Positions 32,006 through 44,109 of a DNA stretch of 64,000 bases are shown one piece after another (the first letter of the stretch is position 1; the number at the start of each line of letters is the position of its first letter). The stretch spans positions 12,445,361 to 12,509,360 of the forward strand of contig NC_091931.1 of assembly GCF_041260155.1 (NCBI RefSeq). Direction: 5' to 3'. The position numbers were made by a program, and so were the translations under genes. Under the pieces are notes generated by a model that ran no database searches, was not told the origin of the DNA, and saw only the letters and a list, made by a program, of their open reading frames with translations. This DNA comes from Ptychodera flava (taxonomy: Eukaryota > Hemichordata > Enteropneusta > Ptychoderidae).

Positions 32006-32688
32006 TCACCGCATGGGTAATGATGGCCGTACCTTCATGCTGGTTGTCCGAAGGCAATATTCAACACCATCAACACCGACACCGTATTTTGGCCCCAGAG
32101 GATTAGGGCAGTTGGGAACGAACGGTTTATTGAAATCGGACATGTAACAGGCAACGTTGTGGCCCGGGAGAAACTCTTGCTTGTACCACCATCCCGATTC
32201 CAAGAAGTCACCGCAATTATAGTCGGGGTTGTTTTCGTTGTCGTTGTCCCTGGTTGAGAATGGGACACCGTTATGGTACGTCATCTGATCAGCCTCGTTT
32301 CCATCAAGCTGACTCCCGATCGTCATAGTGTACAGGGATGTCTCGTCGGCTATGGAAAAGGCATTAAAATTGGCCCAGATGTCGTTACCGGAATAATCGG
32401 AGACCTCAATCCGTAGAATATACGTGTCCTGTGTCGTCAAGTAGTGTATGTTGTCATTGCCAAACCAGTAACCCCAGCCCAAGACTCCAAAGCCGTCTTT
32501 GTAACCTTGCCAATCTCTCGCAAAGTCTACTGAGTTATTAACGTGGTTTTGTATTACGGTCCACCCTCCACCATCAGTGGCCATGTCACAGAACACTTCA
32601 ACAGGCGATACAATGCCCGCGGGTTTGATGTAATAAATACCGTTCGTTGTGAAGCCGAACCCCTTAACTTCAGCGCAATCACAAAAAC
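32006..32688 (-). CDS. Gene C exon 9, fibrinogen-related domain and stop
   Basis: Terminal exon, 683 bp, ending in TGA at 32006-32008. Has CDMATDGGGWTVIQNHVN, YWFGNDNIHYLTTQ, FSTRDNDNENN, SGWWY and KTSMKVRP followed by a short extra tail. Confidence 0.92.
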
Positions 32689-35600
32689 CTGCAAATGAAG
32701 ACAACATTGTTATTGATTTCCAGTAGTTTATTATATGTTGAATTTTTTAAACCTAGGTATCATCGTTCTATTAAACTCGTTATACTTACTTCTGCATAGA
32801 GGCGAGGCGTTACTCCATGAACCATCACCGCAGAGAGTACTGTCAGCACCGTCCAATGTGTAGCCGACATTACAACTGAAGGTTACTGCATCGCCGTGTT
32901 TATTACCTCCTGATTGTTGGCCATTGAGTGGCGTACCAGGGTCTGTACAGTCACCTGGAAATGTACACAATCTGGTTATCAGTCGGAAATAGAAGCTTGA
33001 TTTTACCTATCCTTTCCCAAAAGGTATTAGAATTGGTGCCCAATATGTGGCGGGTAAAGAAAATCTCTTGCATCCTACATTTCCCACAAAACCTCAACAC
33101 CAAGGCAAATGAAGTTTGACTTCAAAGGGGCTGAGTAAAGACATGATCCTGATCAATAGTTGATCGATCAGCCGCAACTTACCATACCCGACTGAGCCAG
33201 CTATACTGCCGTCCATATTTGAATTCCATACTTAAGCTTAACGAAGGTAAGGGCTCATTTTTAGATGCAGAGTATTTTCAAAACCCTTGAAAGTAGAGAA
33301 GGGATTCATGTTCCGACAAATTCTGTAGGTGATGAGAACGAATTTCACAGGTTCATTCTAATTTACATGTATGTGATCAAACTAGCACGCCAATGAGTTG
33401 GTTTATCATTATTGGCTATTCTGCCTGGACTTTCTGATATAAAAGCACTCTCCAATCCGTGAAGAGACTGTATTATCACCGCTATGTTGTTTTGAACAAC
33501 TGCAAGACTCAAGAATAAACAAATTTTAAATGGCAAATAAAAAAAATCCGTACTCATCCTATTTTTATAAATAGCATAAAATCGGAACCACGCTAATATT
33601 TTTATTTGGCCCATCGCCCTACTTCACTTGAAATACTTACTTCTGCATAGAGGCGAGGCGTTACTCCATGAACCATCACCGCAGAGAGTGCTGTCAGCTC
33701 CGTCCAATGTGTAGCCGACATTACAACTAAAGGTTAGGGTATCGCCGTGTTGATAGCTGCCCGATTGTTGGCCATTGAGTGGCGTACCAGGGTCTGTACA
33801 GTCAGCTGAAAATATACAGAGTAACATAATGTTATAAACCGGAAACTGAAAGGCTGGATGTTAACATTCCATTACAAAAAGGTATTAGAATTGGTGCTCA
33901 ATGTGGTGAGAAGAGATCACTGTTTGCACCGCACATTTCCTACAAAACAATATAGGCTGATTGGATTTTCCTGGTAGACATAAATTGGTCTGAAGACTAA
34001 GTTGCCCTATAGTTACAATTATGGCGAGACTTGGTATTGACGTTTTCAACTGTGTATCATTCATGTCATTGATTAACTTACTTTACAAGGAAACGGTAAA
34101 GGAAATGAAAGTCGTTTCAATGCAAGAACGATGTGACAGAGACTGATCTAAAAACGATGCCTGGACATCATGTTATGACGGTTGCAAAACGTAAGATTAC
34201 CGTGGCATACTGGATAGCTGTCGTTCCACACACCGTTATCGCACATTAATACAGTCGGTCCTGTCAGCGTATGACCCGGATTGCAGCTAAAGGTGACCAT
34301 GTGAGAATGATAGTACTCCCCACTATGATATCCGTTTTGAAGCTGCTCGGGACTGTCACAGTCCGCTGTAGAATTGTAATAAACAGAGACAAAAGATATT
34401 TATATTCTTCCTTGTGCCGTTCCCTCCGCTTTCCGTGTTGCAAAAATCGTGTCGGTTACTCGTTAAGAAAGTAACCTAACATGTAATGTGTATGGTTACA
34501 TTGAAAGATGTCCTCATTAAACGCCCAGTCGAAATCTCTAATCGCATTAGTACATTTTGAAATCTTAGCTATTGAGCTCGCTCTTTACTATCTCGGTATG
34601 TGTGTATGTGTGTATGTGTTGCATCTTTATATTTATTTATTTTTATTTATTTATTCATCTTTATACTGGTTAGCTCCCTCAGTCAAAAAATGTACTGATT
34701 TCCAGGGAGGACCAGTGTAAAATAAAATAAAACATTGTAATGAATAAAACTTAAATAACACTTAAGGGAATAAAAAAGCAATATACATAACAAGATAGGC
34801 AAAGTAAAAATCACGTGGCAACAAAAAGACAGCAATATACCAAATGTATACAATACTGCAAAACCTACACATAATCACACTGGAGGATATTTCTTAAGCA
34901 TTTGTTTAAATTGGCGTACAGAGGTGATATCGTGAAAAACAGCAGGTAAATTGTTAAAATAATTTATTGCACGATAAATAAAGGAATTACGTGCTGTAGT
35001 TGTTCTATAAGAGGGAAGAATGTGAGAATTTCTTGTCTGATAACGATGTGCCGATTTATAGCAATCAAAAAGGGTTTCTAAGTATGGTGGAACAATGTCC
35101 CCTTGATTGGAATTTAAACATTTAAACATCATGTGACACACATGGCCTCGACGTCTCGACTCAATGGTATTCCAGCCAAAAGTAGCCAATAGCTGTGGCC
35201 CAGAACAAAATGATGTCCGTTTCTTGCAAAATCATTCAGAATAATACGGGCTGCTCTATGCTGAAGTGATTGTAACCTATCAATATCAGTTTTGTTTGCC
35301 CCGTCCCAAATAATATCACAGTAATCAAACAATGGTTGAATTAAAGCGTTGTACATCAAAGTGCAAGTTTAAGTATCGACATTCGGTCTGATACGACGTA
35401 ACACACCGAGACGGGCAGAAATCTTTTTGTTCAACAATGACAAATGAACGTTCCATTTAAGAAATTCGTCGAAAAAGACCCCTAAATATTTAAAGCATTC
35501 CACCCGTTCAATTACCTGATTATACAATGTTATTATGGGTGAACCAGCTTTTTTGATATTGTGATGTGAACCAAATAGCATCCATTGTGTTTTCTGAACA

Positions 35601-38600
35601 TAAAGTGTCAATTTATTCATATCTAGCCATTGTTCAACTTTTCCTAATTCAAAAGTGCAATTTTCCATTCGTCTGACGTTCAATTGGTCTACCTGTAAAA
35701 TACTTCGTTTTAAAGTATACATATATATACTGTTGTATTTATTTGTTATGATGTTTTAAATAGGTATCATCCCTGTTCTGATTTCATTCGCCAATCATTG
35801 TATCATTGAATCATTCTTTTGAACATAACCGAAATGTTTCTCAGTTTCTGTTCATTAATTAAAACTAACTTTTCTTCGGACGCTAAATGGTTTAGCGGGT
35901 CAGCAAGCAAAATGAGTGAGATTATTGCTTTTTGGCATTCGACATTATGGTAACAGTATAAGACCATAGTTGACTCACCACACGTCGGTGGTGGAATAAC
36001 GCATTCATACTTTCCACAGGACGTTGCTTGGCATACTTCACCCGCACTGCACGGCTGGCTTGCGCACGCGTCGTTCGATGCCTACAAAGGAAATTTGATG
36101 AAATTAATCGTGTAATTATATTCGTTATTTCGTTGAAAACAAAACGAAAATGAATGGAATGTGTACATCCTTAGTCTTTTATTCTCATCTTCGTCATACA
36201 GAGATGTGTACCAGGTAACTAAAAGCGACTGACTGACTGAGCAATTTTGTGAGTTCTTTTGCTTATATTTTGTACTTTCGCTTCTTCTGGCAAAAACAGT
36301 AAGAGTCAGGAAAAACGAAAATTTTATTTTGTATCATCTATTCTTATTTTTAAATGGCAGAGGTTGAAAGACTTACATCCAAAAAAGTGATTATAATCAT
36401 GGTAAGCAAAATTGAAATCACTCTTATTCAAAATGTTAGAACTTTATTACCCAACAAAATTGTTATTTTGTTTTACCGTATTTAAAGAAGATAATGTGAA
36501 AATTTTAACAAATTTGCTAGAGTGGAGTTATTTGAAAATTTTGAAAATCAGAGAAAAAGAAAGCCTGAAAATAGGGTAATTTTTATGAATTTGCAAATAA
36601 CACGATTAGAACTAATTTAGGATAATTGGATTTTCATATTTTGCAAATTTCTCAAAAGTGTTAGGTGCCATATAGCTGAATGTTGTAATATCGCAAATTA
36701 CTCATAAAAACAAGTGTGTAATATAAAAAAAAACAGATGAGATAACACTTGTAGATTAAATCGACATTACTTCACCGTCCAATTATCCCAAATTAGTTCC
36801 AATCGTGTTAAATGTTACGCTACTTTCTCATCCAACTTACGATTGTCTGTCATGCTGAATGGTGAACCCAACCAATAATTTTGGGTTAACAAATGAATGA
36901 AAATTGAATGAATCTTTTGCAGCAAAAGCACTTTTGAGCAAAATACGCAGTGTTATGTGCAACTTGACACCACCTCAAATCTTACACACGTTGATTACCT
37001 CAGCTACAGAGTTTACTACTTCGTATCTTGCAGAATCCTCGAAGTATACCATGTCCGGTGTGTTTCCTACACTGCCTCTGCTAAGCTGGCAGACTTGTTG
37101 CTCCTTGCTGTAATCGATGGACCGACACGTGCTCATTTTAGCACATCTACGAGCACAATCCATCATGGTGGAGCTCCCATTGAACGAAGTGATAATGCTT
37201 CCCTGAAACCCGCCTTGATATCCCTTCTTTAAAGCTATCGATTCTCTGCACGAAAATATTGAACTTCCTGCAATAAATCATATTTTTACTATCAGAGGAA
37301 CGGGGCTCGTCTTGCAAATGAAACAGATATCGATTATTTTTCAACCTTTAAATTAGTTTACAGCTTGATCGGTTGTAGATTTTGATGTATTTATCGGTAC
37401 TTTTGTTCCCTTGGTCAGATATCGTTTCTTGTTCTTTTCCCTAAATCACGTACCTTACTTGTCACTATAGTCTGTCCATTTTTTATTATGTCCAATGGTA
37501 TTTTGGAAACTGGATTTCTGATTTGGTGTAGAATTCATTTGTCATCAATGAGCATTCTTAAACGAGGACATTAAGGAATTGGATGTTTGTTTGTTTGTTT
37601 TTCAGAATAAGATAATGCAAATATGGTCATAAGTCACGATTTTTGTCCCATTCGGCATTTCTTGATAAACGATACATGACAAGGAAGAGTCAAATGTGGG
37701 CACCATAACCACTGAGATTGTTTCTGATCAGCATTATAACGGTCATTACGAGGAATGTTTATAATAATACAGTTGTATCCCTTCTGTCTGGTAACAATGA
37801 AGGCAGCCATCATGTATAATTTTCAGCCTGGTAGGCTGCCATTATTACGACTTTCGCAGAGAACATCACTGAAAGTGACATTTAAAAGTAATGTTTTGTC
37901 ATAAAAGAATTAATCACAACCTGAATCTTCATTCATACTTCATTTTTGAAATTTTTATGACATTCAAGATATCAAAAAGTTATATTTTACCTCGTGACCA
38001 AGTAACTTTACGTTTCCTTCAAACAGAGCGAACACCGGTGTATTTTTTGTTTGTGTCAGATGCAATGCCTGTAAAACATGGAGGATAGCTGACGTCGACA
38101 TGACTTACACTATGTAAGTATGAAGGACTACTAGCATTTTCAATTAATAAGATGGCCGATGACTTACCACATGTATCAGACGGTAGCAACACACTATTTG
38201 TCAGATCAGTAGGTGTAAAACTACTCCAGGAAATAACATCGCCACAGTTCACATCGCCGAAACAATTTATTGAAATGTCCTACCGGGATAAAATAAGAGA
38301 ACGCCAAATCATCAAATTCGAAAATCCTGCTTTTCGGTAGAAATATTTATCTGTAGATATGGAGCTCATAAGAGTTGCAGGTCTGATCTTAATCATTACG
38401 GTATTCTAGTCCCTTTAAGGTTTCCTTTCCTAATAGACAATCTATAGCACATCCTCAGGCTAATGTACAATTAATGAATAGCCGAGTGTATACCACGAAT
38501 GTTGTGACTATGCCCAATTGATTGAATAAGTGTTTGTATTTGATCTGAAGAATAATTATTTTTCCAATACTTTAAGCTTGGAGCATTATTGTTACTTTGC

Positions 38601-41600
38601 CCTGCCTAATTATTCAACATGTGCCGCTCGCGATGGTACCCTTTGAGTCCCACCCACAAAACTTCGAATCACACGACACAAGCTGAAGTATGAAGATGTC
38701 AAACACTGGAATTCTATATCATCATTACTGAAGGAGATAGAGTCAAGACATTCCTTTAAATCAGACATTAAGTAACATTTGTCAGTTCAAAAGCGTTTTT
38801 CTTTTCTCTTTGATTATCTGACACGTTTTCTCTGTTCCATTACAGTTGACATATTTTGATTCTGCTCTCTATATATTTCTACTGTTTGTTGCCATGGACT
38901 AGACCAGTCCTGATGGACTATTTCCACGGTCCTCACTCAGGAATACTTAAAATTTACCCAGTGTTATTATTTTAATAATGATTGTTTACTTATTTTGTCA
39001 GAATTAAACAAACAGGAGTTGTAATTTTTACTTTTTTCCTGGTGAAATAAAAGGTTTGTATAAATTCCTTATGGTAGGGGACCATCGGAGAATAATTTGA
39101 AGAATACATTGCTACATGCAACTAATACGGACATCTTTGAAGTCGATTGAATTTAATGAAGTTTTTTTATGGCCATGGCTTGTGTTTTTAAAATCAAAAT
39201 TTAATATTTCCCCATTCACATCGGGATAGCGGATATTGTGGATTTCTGATAGCTGTAACTGTCAGGTAATTTGTTTCTAAAGTGAAATTTGCACCGACAC
39301 CCAGTGATTTAAATTCTTGTTTCGCAAGAGAATGGTTTGAAGTTTGCAAAAGCCTAAATAGTCAGTTTCGAATTCATGACTAGTATTTGAATATTTCGAC
39401 TTTTACAGGTGATTTGTATTAAGAAAACGATTAAAAGGCTGTACTGGCACCAAATGGACCTAAATTACTTAAATAAAGATATGTCAATTCCATTTCTTAC
39501 ATATTCCCATGTGAAAAACAAAACAATTTCGGAGACATACAAAAGAGAACGAGAGATTTGCAGACTTCACTTTCTGAATTTTGAGTAGAAGCGTATTAAA
39601 TGCTGCATATGACGTCAAATTCATAAGGCATAGCTAATATTTAGCACCTGTGGCCACTTTAGTGTTGATTAAGCCTGTCTGGTGCAAGCAGAAATTCTGT
39701 TTGTATAAACGAAACAAAGTGGTGGTCGGTGTAATAAATGTAAGGTTCACTATCGGCACCCCACTGTTAGGATTGAGATAACGTTCTACTAAAATGTCTC
39801 GCCTGCCCAATTCAAATCGATCACAACACTGCACTGTAGACACGCTGTAAGTCTGCACTCCGACAATGAACATCAATAACAACGGTCGCGAATATCATAC
39901 GGGAAAATCCTTCAGTAAGGACGTGGGCAGCTTGATTGTTCAAAATATAAGACATTGTGGTGGCAATTTGGCATCTAGCGAGGTACCACGAGGAGCTACA
40001 AAAAACAAGCGAGCGACCGTTTTAAGATAAGCGTAGAGGGAGCCAGAAAAGTTTGGAAGAGATATACATGTATCAGGACAGGTTCCCTTCAACCGGGATG
40101 AGAAAAGTGTCGTTCATGGTTACACACATGTGAATACATGTACATAAAACGCTACCCCGACTGTACTTTACTCTTACCTTTCCGTACCAAGTTAAATTGG
40201 AGTAAGTTTATCACGGTTTGTAGGAAAGAAGCATGGCTTAGTGCAAGTGAATGTTTATTTCGAAAGTTTTGCAGTCAAGACGGGCGATGTCTGTAATTTA
40301 ATTGCTACATTTTCAAAGTGGCATTTTCTCAATTTCCGCGTCTGAACAAAGTCTAAACACGACACTTACTAGACACGCTATAGTATCGTTGGTATTCATT
40401 CACTGCAATATTGAAATTGGCACAAAATATGTGATCTTCTGGAACACTGACTGCATTTGAAACGCATGAGTTTTACCTGAAACTAAATACTGATAGGGCA
40501 AATGCTGTGGTCAACATCATTTGTATACAGTGTATTTTATAATCACTCCGTAATTTCAGGCTAATCGGCGTGTCCATGGGGTACCGATAGTAGGATCATT
40601 ATCACCACTGATACAGGGTAAAGTAACCGTTTTATCACCCTTCTGCAGACAGAATTTCTGCTTGCACCAGATAGGCTTGATCAACACTAAAGTGGCCACG
40701 GGTGTATTTAGCACACGTGACACCCATTTCATCTTGGCATCTGCTTTATTTTTTGGATACCAATTAACAACGCCCTCACCCATTGAGAGTTTCCGCTTTT
40801 AATGACAACAACTTTGAATTTCTCTTGGGATCTAGCATTGATCGATCGTGTACACTGTCTTTAATTCTAGATTAAATAAAGTATAACACCTGAATATTCG
40901 TTACACAATTATTGTACATCTGCGGACTTGTCTCCTGAAAACATTTTCTAACGAAATGAAACAGACATAAACTAACGAACTGAACACTTATCAATCGCAT
41001 CAAAAGCCTACATAGCTACTCCAATTGACCGGTGTCTTCTACTATTCTCTGCAATTCTATCTTTGCGTTTATCTGTCTGTCTGCCTTGATTATATAACAT
41101 TCTCTCTTTCTCTCTTCATCAAATCATCTCATATTTTATTCACATGTAATTTCAGTCTTGCACACGTGAAGTGCATATTTCAAAACTAACCTGTAAGTCG
41201 AGACCACTTAGAGCTTGTGACCACAGGTTGAAGTTTGCCACGTCACCGGTGAAGGAACGCGTCCGTGAGAATCCGCCACCTACAATCGCTTGTCCCTGAC
41301 CAATGATGGCGATCCCCCCTCCGTCGACTTCTGTATTTGCAGATAGTAAAGTGCCCGAAGATACAGTCTGTCCGTTTTGAAACACTGACCATTGTCCGTC
41401 AGTTGACTCCCATTTCACGCAGACGTGGTGCCACATTCCGTCGTAAATATCCAAATTGGATGTGATCACTGCTTGAGACTTGATAACGAAAGTGAGATCA
41501 CCGTTTTCAGATCGGAGATCGATTTCTTCGACCGTGGTCGCAGTTGCATAGCTGAAGAGGGTGCCATTTCCGGGCGTGTCTGAACTTTTCATCCAAACAC

Positions 41601-44109
41601 AGAGGGTGAAAGCAGACATGGTTGGTACGGGTTGAGAGATGGCCACATAGCTCCACTCACATGAGCTATCCAGCATAACCTTCTTCATCGTGAATGCCCC
41701 GTCACCTTGACAGTCCGCACCGTCTGTAGAAATAATAATCAAGACATTACTTGGGACGTCTCAATTTCCAAACTGGTAAAAAACGATGGCTTAATTTTGG
41801 TAGAGAATGCTGCCATGCAAATTTGCAATGAAGGTAGAAGAACATACATGTAGTTCTGTAAAGCAGTGGAGTGTTCAATAATATTCATCACTAGCTACAT
41901 ATTTTTTTTAAGTTTCTAGGGTTAACTACAGTATTAGAGAAAATGTTGTAATCTTAAAGTCCGACTATACGTAGTCATTTACGTAAAGGCAAATCATCTT
42001 TTGGTAAAAATATATGACAGTTTATATACAAAGGAATTTGTCCTTCACATTGTTATATTTTCAGTTTATGCATAGATTCAGAGTGACGAAGAGTTACGCT
42101 GGCGTGTTCCTCATTAGGATTTGATTTAGTCTTTAACTTTTTGTTCGCTGAATATAAAATAACTTCCTGGGAAATTTCTGGGGAAAAAAAGTGAAAATTT
42201 GACTTTGCGGAGATATGATGCAGGGTATACCGGGCCAACAAACTGCAAGGTCACCTATCAGCGAAGATACTAAGTTGGAGGCAGGCGACTTTTCCAAATA
42301 TTTCCACCCGGATTTCCTATGTATCGTTATTTTCCATGAATTTCCTACACTCGTTGTTGCTGTACGTAGTTCCTTGCAGAAGACAGTCGTGTCAAAAGTT
42401 CTCTTAAGGCATCACACATGAAGTAATCCCTCCCCCACCCCTCCAATCTTTCTAAGTATGCGATAATGTTTGATAAATAGCACATAAGGAGCACCCCTGT
42501 TTGTTTCTCGGGTATACAAGTGGGAAATATAGTCCATTTTCTCTGTCCGACATAGAGTGCTGAAGATGTCCTTACGTTATTTTGTTTTATTTTTTATTCC
42601 TTTTATTTTATTTTTGTTACTTTTCTCTGGCTCTTAATGGGAGTTGGTCATAGCTATTAACTACATGTACTGGGATTGTAAAAATGAACTTTCAGGGAGA
42701 ACATCTAGCATCATGGCCATGGTTCTTTTTCTTTCACAAACGAACGTCAGGTTATATGAAGGCCCTACAGATAGTGGCCCCACGTGCCCACCACGGACAC
42801 ATGTATCCACTAGTGACATACAGGTGACAACCAAGTTCTTTCTGAACATGCAAGCGGTATCCACTACTACAGTAACTACAGTACTACAGAGTTCAGGATG
42901 TCGGGATATTCAAGTTGAAGTGTACGCGATTCACAGACATTGATCATTTATGGTCATAATAACATTCTCTACTCGCAAACTTTCATATTTGTTTTCAGGA
43001 GAGCTCAATATTGCAAATACATAATATTGAAGAGTTCAATTCCATCTTATGAAAGATGTAATGTGTAATTTGGCAGAAAAAAAAACTATGCGACGACCAT
43101 GATAGCGAACATTTAATAATTTTAGAGTCATTTTATCCGCAAAAACAAACACGAAAGATACTCAAAAAATGTGATCAGGTAAATTTTTTCATAAAACGCA
43201 TTATAAAGTGACTCTTTACCCACTTACCCACAGATTTCACTGTGGATTACTCTACAATATGTAATCATTCCCAAAATTTAGATGGGTCGTCATACATGAT
43301 TTGTGGTTAGAGCGAACGACTGGGCATGCGTCGGTTATAGCAAATTCGCACAGTTGCGTAGTATCGTAAACATAATCTTTGTCCAGTATAATGTAATGCA
43401 GAATACTGTATCGGATTTAAAAGCGTATCTTCCTTCCCGATAGCTTATTCTCTGCTTTTAATATTATTTAGTTGATTTTATACGCTGGGGCTACACGTTA
43501 ATCTCGTTGGTTCCCAATATTTACATGTATTACGAATAGTTAAAACAAATTAGAACGTGTTTCTTCAACTAAGTTTTATATGCAGTTGCATTGACTTGGT
43601 AGGTACAGTTACGTAATACAGTTACAAAATCTTCACAAAATTCAATCAGGAATTTGAACTCCCGTAAAATGACAAAGAACAACCTTCGATTCTTTACTGC
43701 ATTTGTGACAATTGCCATGTTGAAAGGCCAAGTTCTTTCTTTCCATGCATTGCGTTGTCAAGCGATAAGGAATGTCCAATCACTGTAAGTGTCCTCTCCA
43801 TGAATACAAAATAACGCGTGAAACGTTTCAATTGAGAAATACGTACCAACATTTCAGTTTTATTGGACTAATTAAGTGAAGGTTTGAAGCTAATTGCAAA
43901 TTTGCTATGTACTTGTCTTTCGTTGAATATTCAATGTCATATCAGTGTCACCGATTTTACAGCCCAGTGCATCACCACGCCTACATGTACAATGCAACTG
44001 CTTTTCATTTGAAATTAAATAATCTTTGCCTACCTGCTGTATTAATTATGAACGGAACTGAAGCAATAAAAATGGTCTTGATGATCGTCACGATGATAAA
44101 AGTATCCAT
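32006..44109 (-). CDS. Gene C: secreted pentraxin-PAN-EGF-CCP3-FReD protein, 756 aa
   Basis: Nine exons (44034-44109, 41191-41723, 38168-38279, 36999-37267, 35979-36081, 34201-34365, 33641-33805, 32790-32954, 32006-32688) give 2271 bp with stop. Domains: signal peptide 1-25, pentraxin 26-240, PAN/apple 241-330, EGF-like 331-364, three CCPs 365-419, 420-474 and 475-529, FReD 530-756. It differs from A and B by two extra CCP modules, one extra codon in both the PAN and EGF exons and a six-residue C-terminal tail (PSLPMR). Introns contain a LINE fragment (34625-35725), a MITE (36599-36809) and the second hAT-like copy (39645-40704). Its start lies 1.9 kb from the divergent NWD2-like gene. No frame breaks seen. 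Confidence 0.88.
32790..32954 (-). CDS. Gene C exon 8, CCP module 3
   Basis: 165 bp, phase 1 in and out. Reads DCTDPGTPLNGQQSGGNK, VTFSCNVGYTLDGA and SNASPLCR. Differs from exon 7 at only about seven residues. Confidence 0.9.
33641..33805 (-). CDS. Gene C exon 7, CCP module 2
   Basis: 165 bp, phase 1 in and out. Reads DCTDPGTPLNGQQSGSYQ, LTFSCNVGYTLDGA and SNASPLCR. Almost the same as exon 8. Confidence 0.9.
34201..34365 (-). CDS. Gene C exon 6, CCP module 1 (divergent)
   Basis: 165 bp, phase 1 in and out. Reads DCDSPEQLQNGYHSGEYY, MVTFSCNPGHTLTGPT, LMCDNGVW and YPVCH. It is clearly a CCP but far from the other modules in the window. Confidence 0.87.
34625..35725 (-). mobile_element. LINE fragment, reverse transcriptase C-terminus and 3' tail
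   Basis: Minus-strand frames give non-LTR RT thumb blocks: WLDMNKLTLYVQKTQWMLFG, ERVECFKYLGVFFDEFLKWN, KISARLGVLRRIRP, IQPLFDYCDIIWDGANKTDI, LQHRAARIILNDF and AINYFNNLPAVFHDI. They lie in at least three frames, so the copy is broken. It ends in an (AAATA)n-type tail (TTTATT repeats at 34630-34662 on the plus strand). 5'-truncated, within a gene C intron. Confidence 0.85.
35979..36081 (-). CDS. Gene C exon 5, EGF-like module
   Basis: 103 bp, phase 0 in, phase 1 out. Six cysteines: ACASQPCSAGEVCQATSC, then YEC and PTC; one residue longer than in A and B. Confidence 0.75.
36082..36998. other. Gene C intron 4
   Basis: Contains the 211-bp MITE; otherwise A/T-rich with nothing recognised. Confidence 0.6.
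36599..36809. mobile_element. AACACGATT-type MITE, copy 1 (211 bp)
   Basis: Ends AACACGATTAGAACTAATTT (36599) and AAATTAGTTCCAATCGTGTT (36809) are inverted, pairing over about 32 bp. Inner sequence matches 59018-59230 in opposite orientation. Confidence 0.85.
36999..37267 (-). CDS. Gene C exon 4, PAN/apple domain
   Basis: 269 bp, one codon longer than in A and B. Contains FSCRESIALKKGYQGGF, MDCARRCAKMSTCRSIDY and CQLSRGSVGNTPDMVYFE. Confidence 0.85.
37268..38167. other. Gene C intron 3
   Basis: No repeat or coding pattern recognised. Confidence 0.55.
38168..38279 (-). CDS. Gene C exon 3, pentraxin C-terminal strand
   Basis: 112 bp, phase 0 in, phase 1 out. Reads DISINCFGDVNCGDVISW and ends LLPSDTCG. 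Confidence 0.82.
38280..41190. other. Gene C intron 2
   Basis: Contains hAT-like copy 2; the rest is unrecognised. Confidence 0.6.
39645..40704. mobile_element. hAT-like non-autonomous transposon, copy 2 (1060 bp)
   Basis: Same element as 25118-26165, same orientation. Ends CACCTGTGGCCACTTTAGTG and CACTAAAGTGGCCACGGGTG. Flanked by a direct repeat TATTTAG at 39638-39644 and 40705-40711, a likely target duplication (7 bp, 8 expected for hAT). No transposase frame. Confidence 0.82.
41191..41723 (-). CDS. Gene C exon 2, pentraxin domain (main part)
   Basis: 533 bp, phase 1 in, 0 out, TCTACAG acceptor and GTTAGT donor. Motifs: CEWSYVAISQPVPTMSAF, FTLCVW, WHHVCVKW, IAIIGQGQAIVGGGFSRTR, NFNLW. Closest to gene D in the glycine-rich turn. 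Confidence 0.88.
41724..44033. other. Gene C intron 1
   Basis: No repeat or coding pattern recognised in 2.3 kb. Confidence 0.55.
44034..44109 (-). CDS. Gene C exon 1, signal peptide
   Basis: Twenty-five codons plus one base beginning MDTFIIVTII with core KTIFIASVPFII, ending at GTAGGC in phase 1. Same length as exon 1 of A, B and D. Confidence 0.75.

Larger units (their letters stand above)
32700..33960. repeat. Segmental tandem duplication carrying a CCP exon, about 850 bp unit
   Basis: CCP exons 32790-32954 and 33641-33805 are near-identical, and the intron after each (in plus coordinates) shares 'AAAAGGTATTAGAATTGGTG' (33019 and 33878) and later TTTCC(C/T)ACAAAAC. So exon plus flanking intron was duplicated in gene C. 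Confidence 0.75.
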
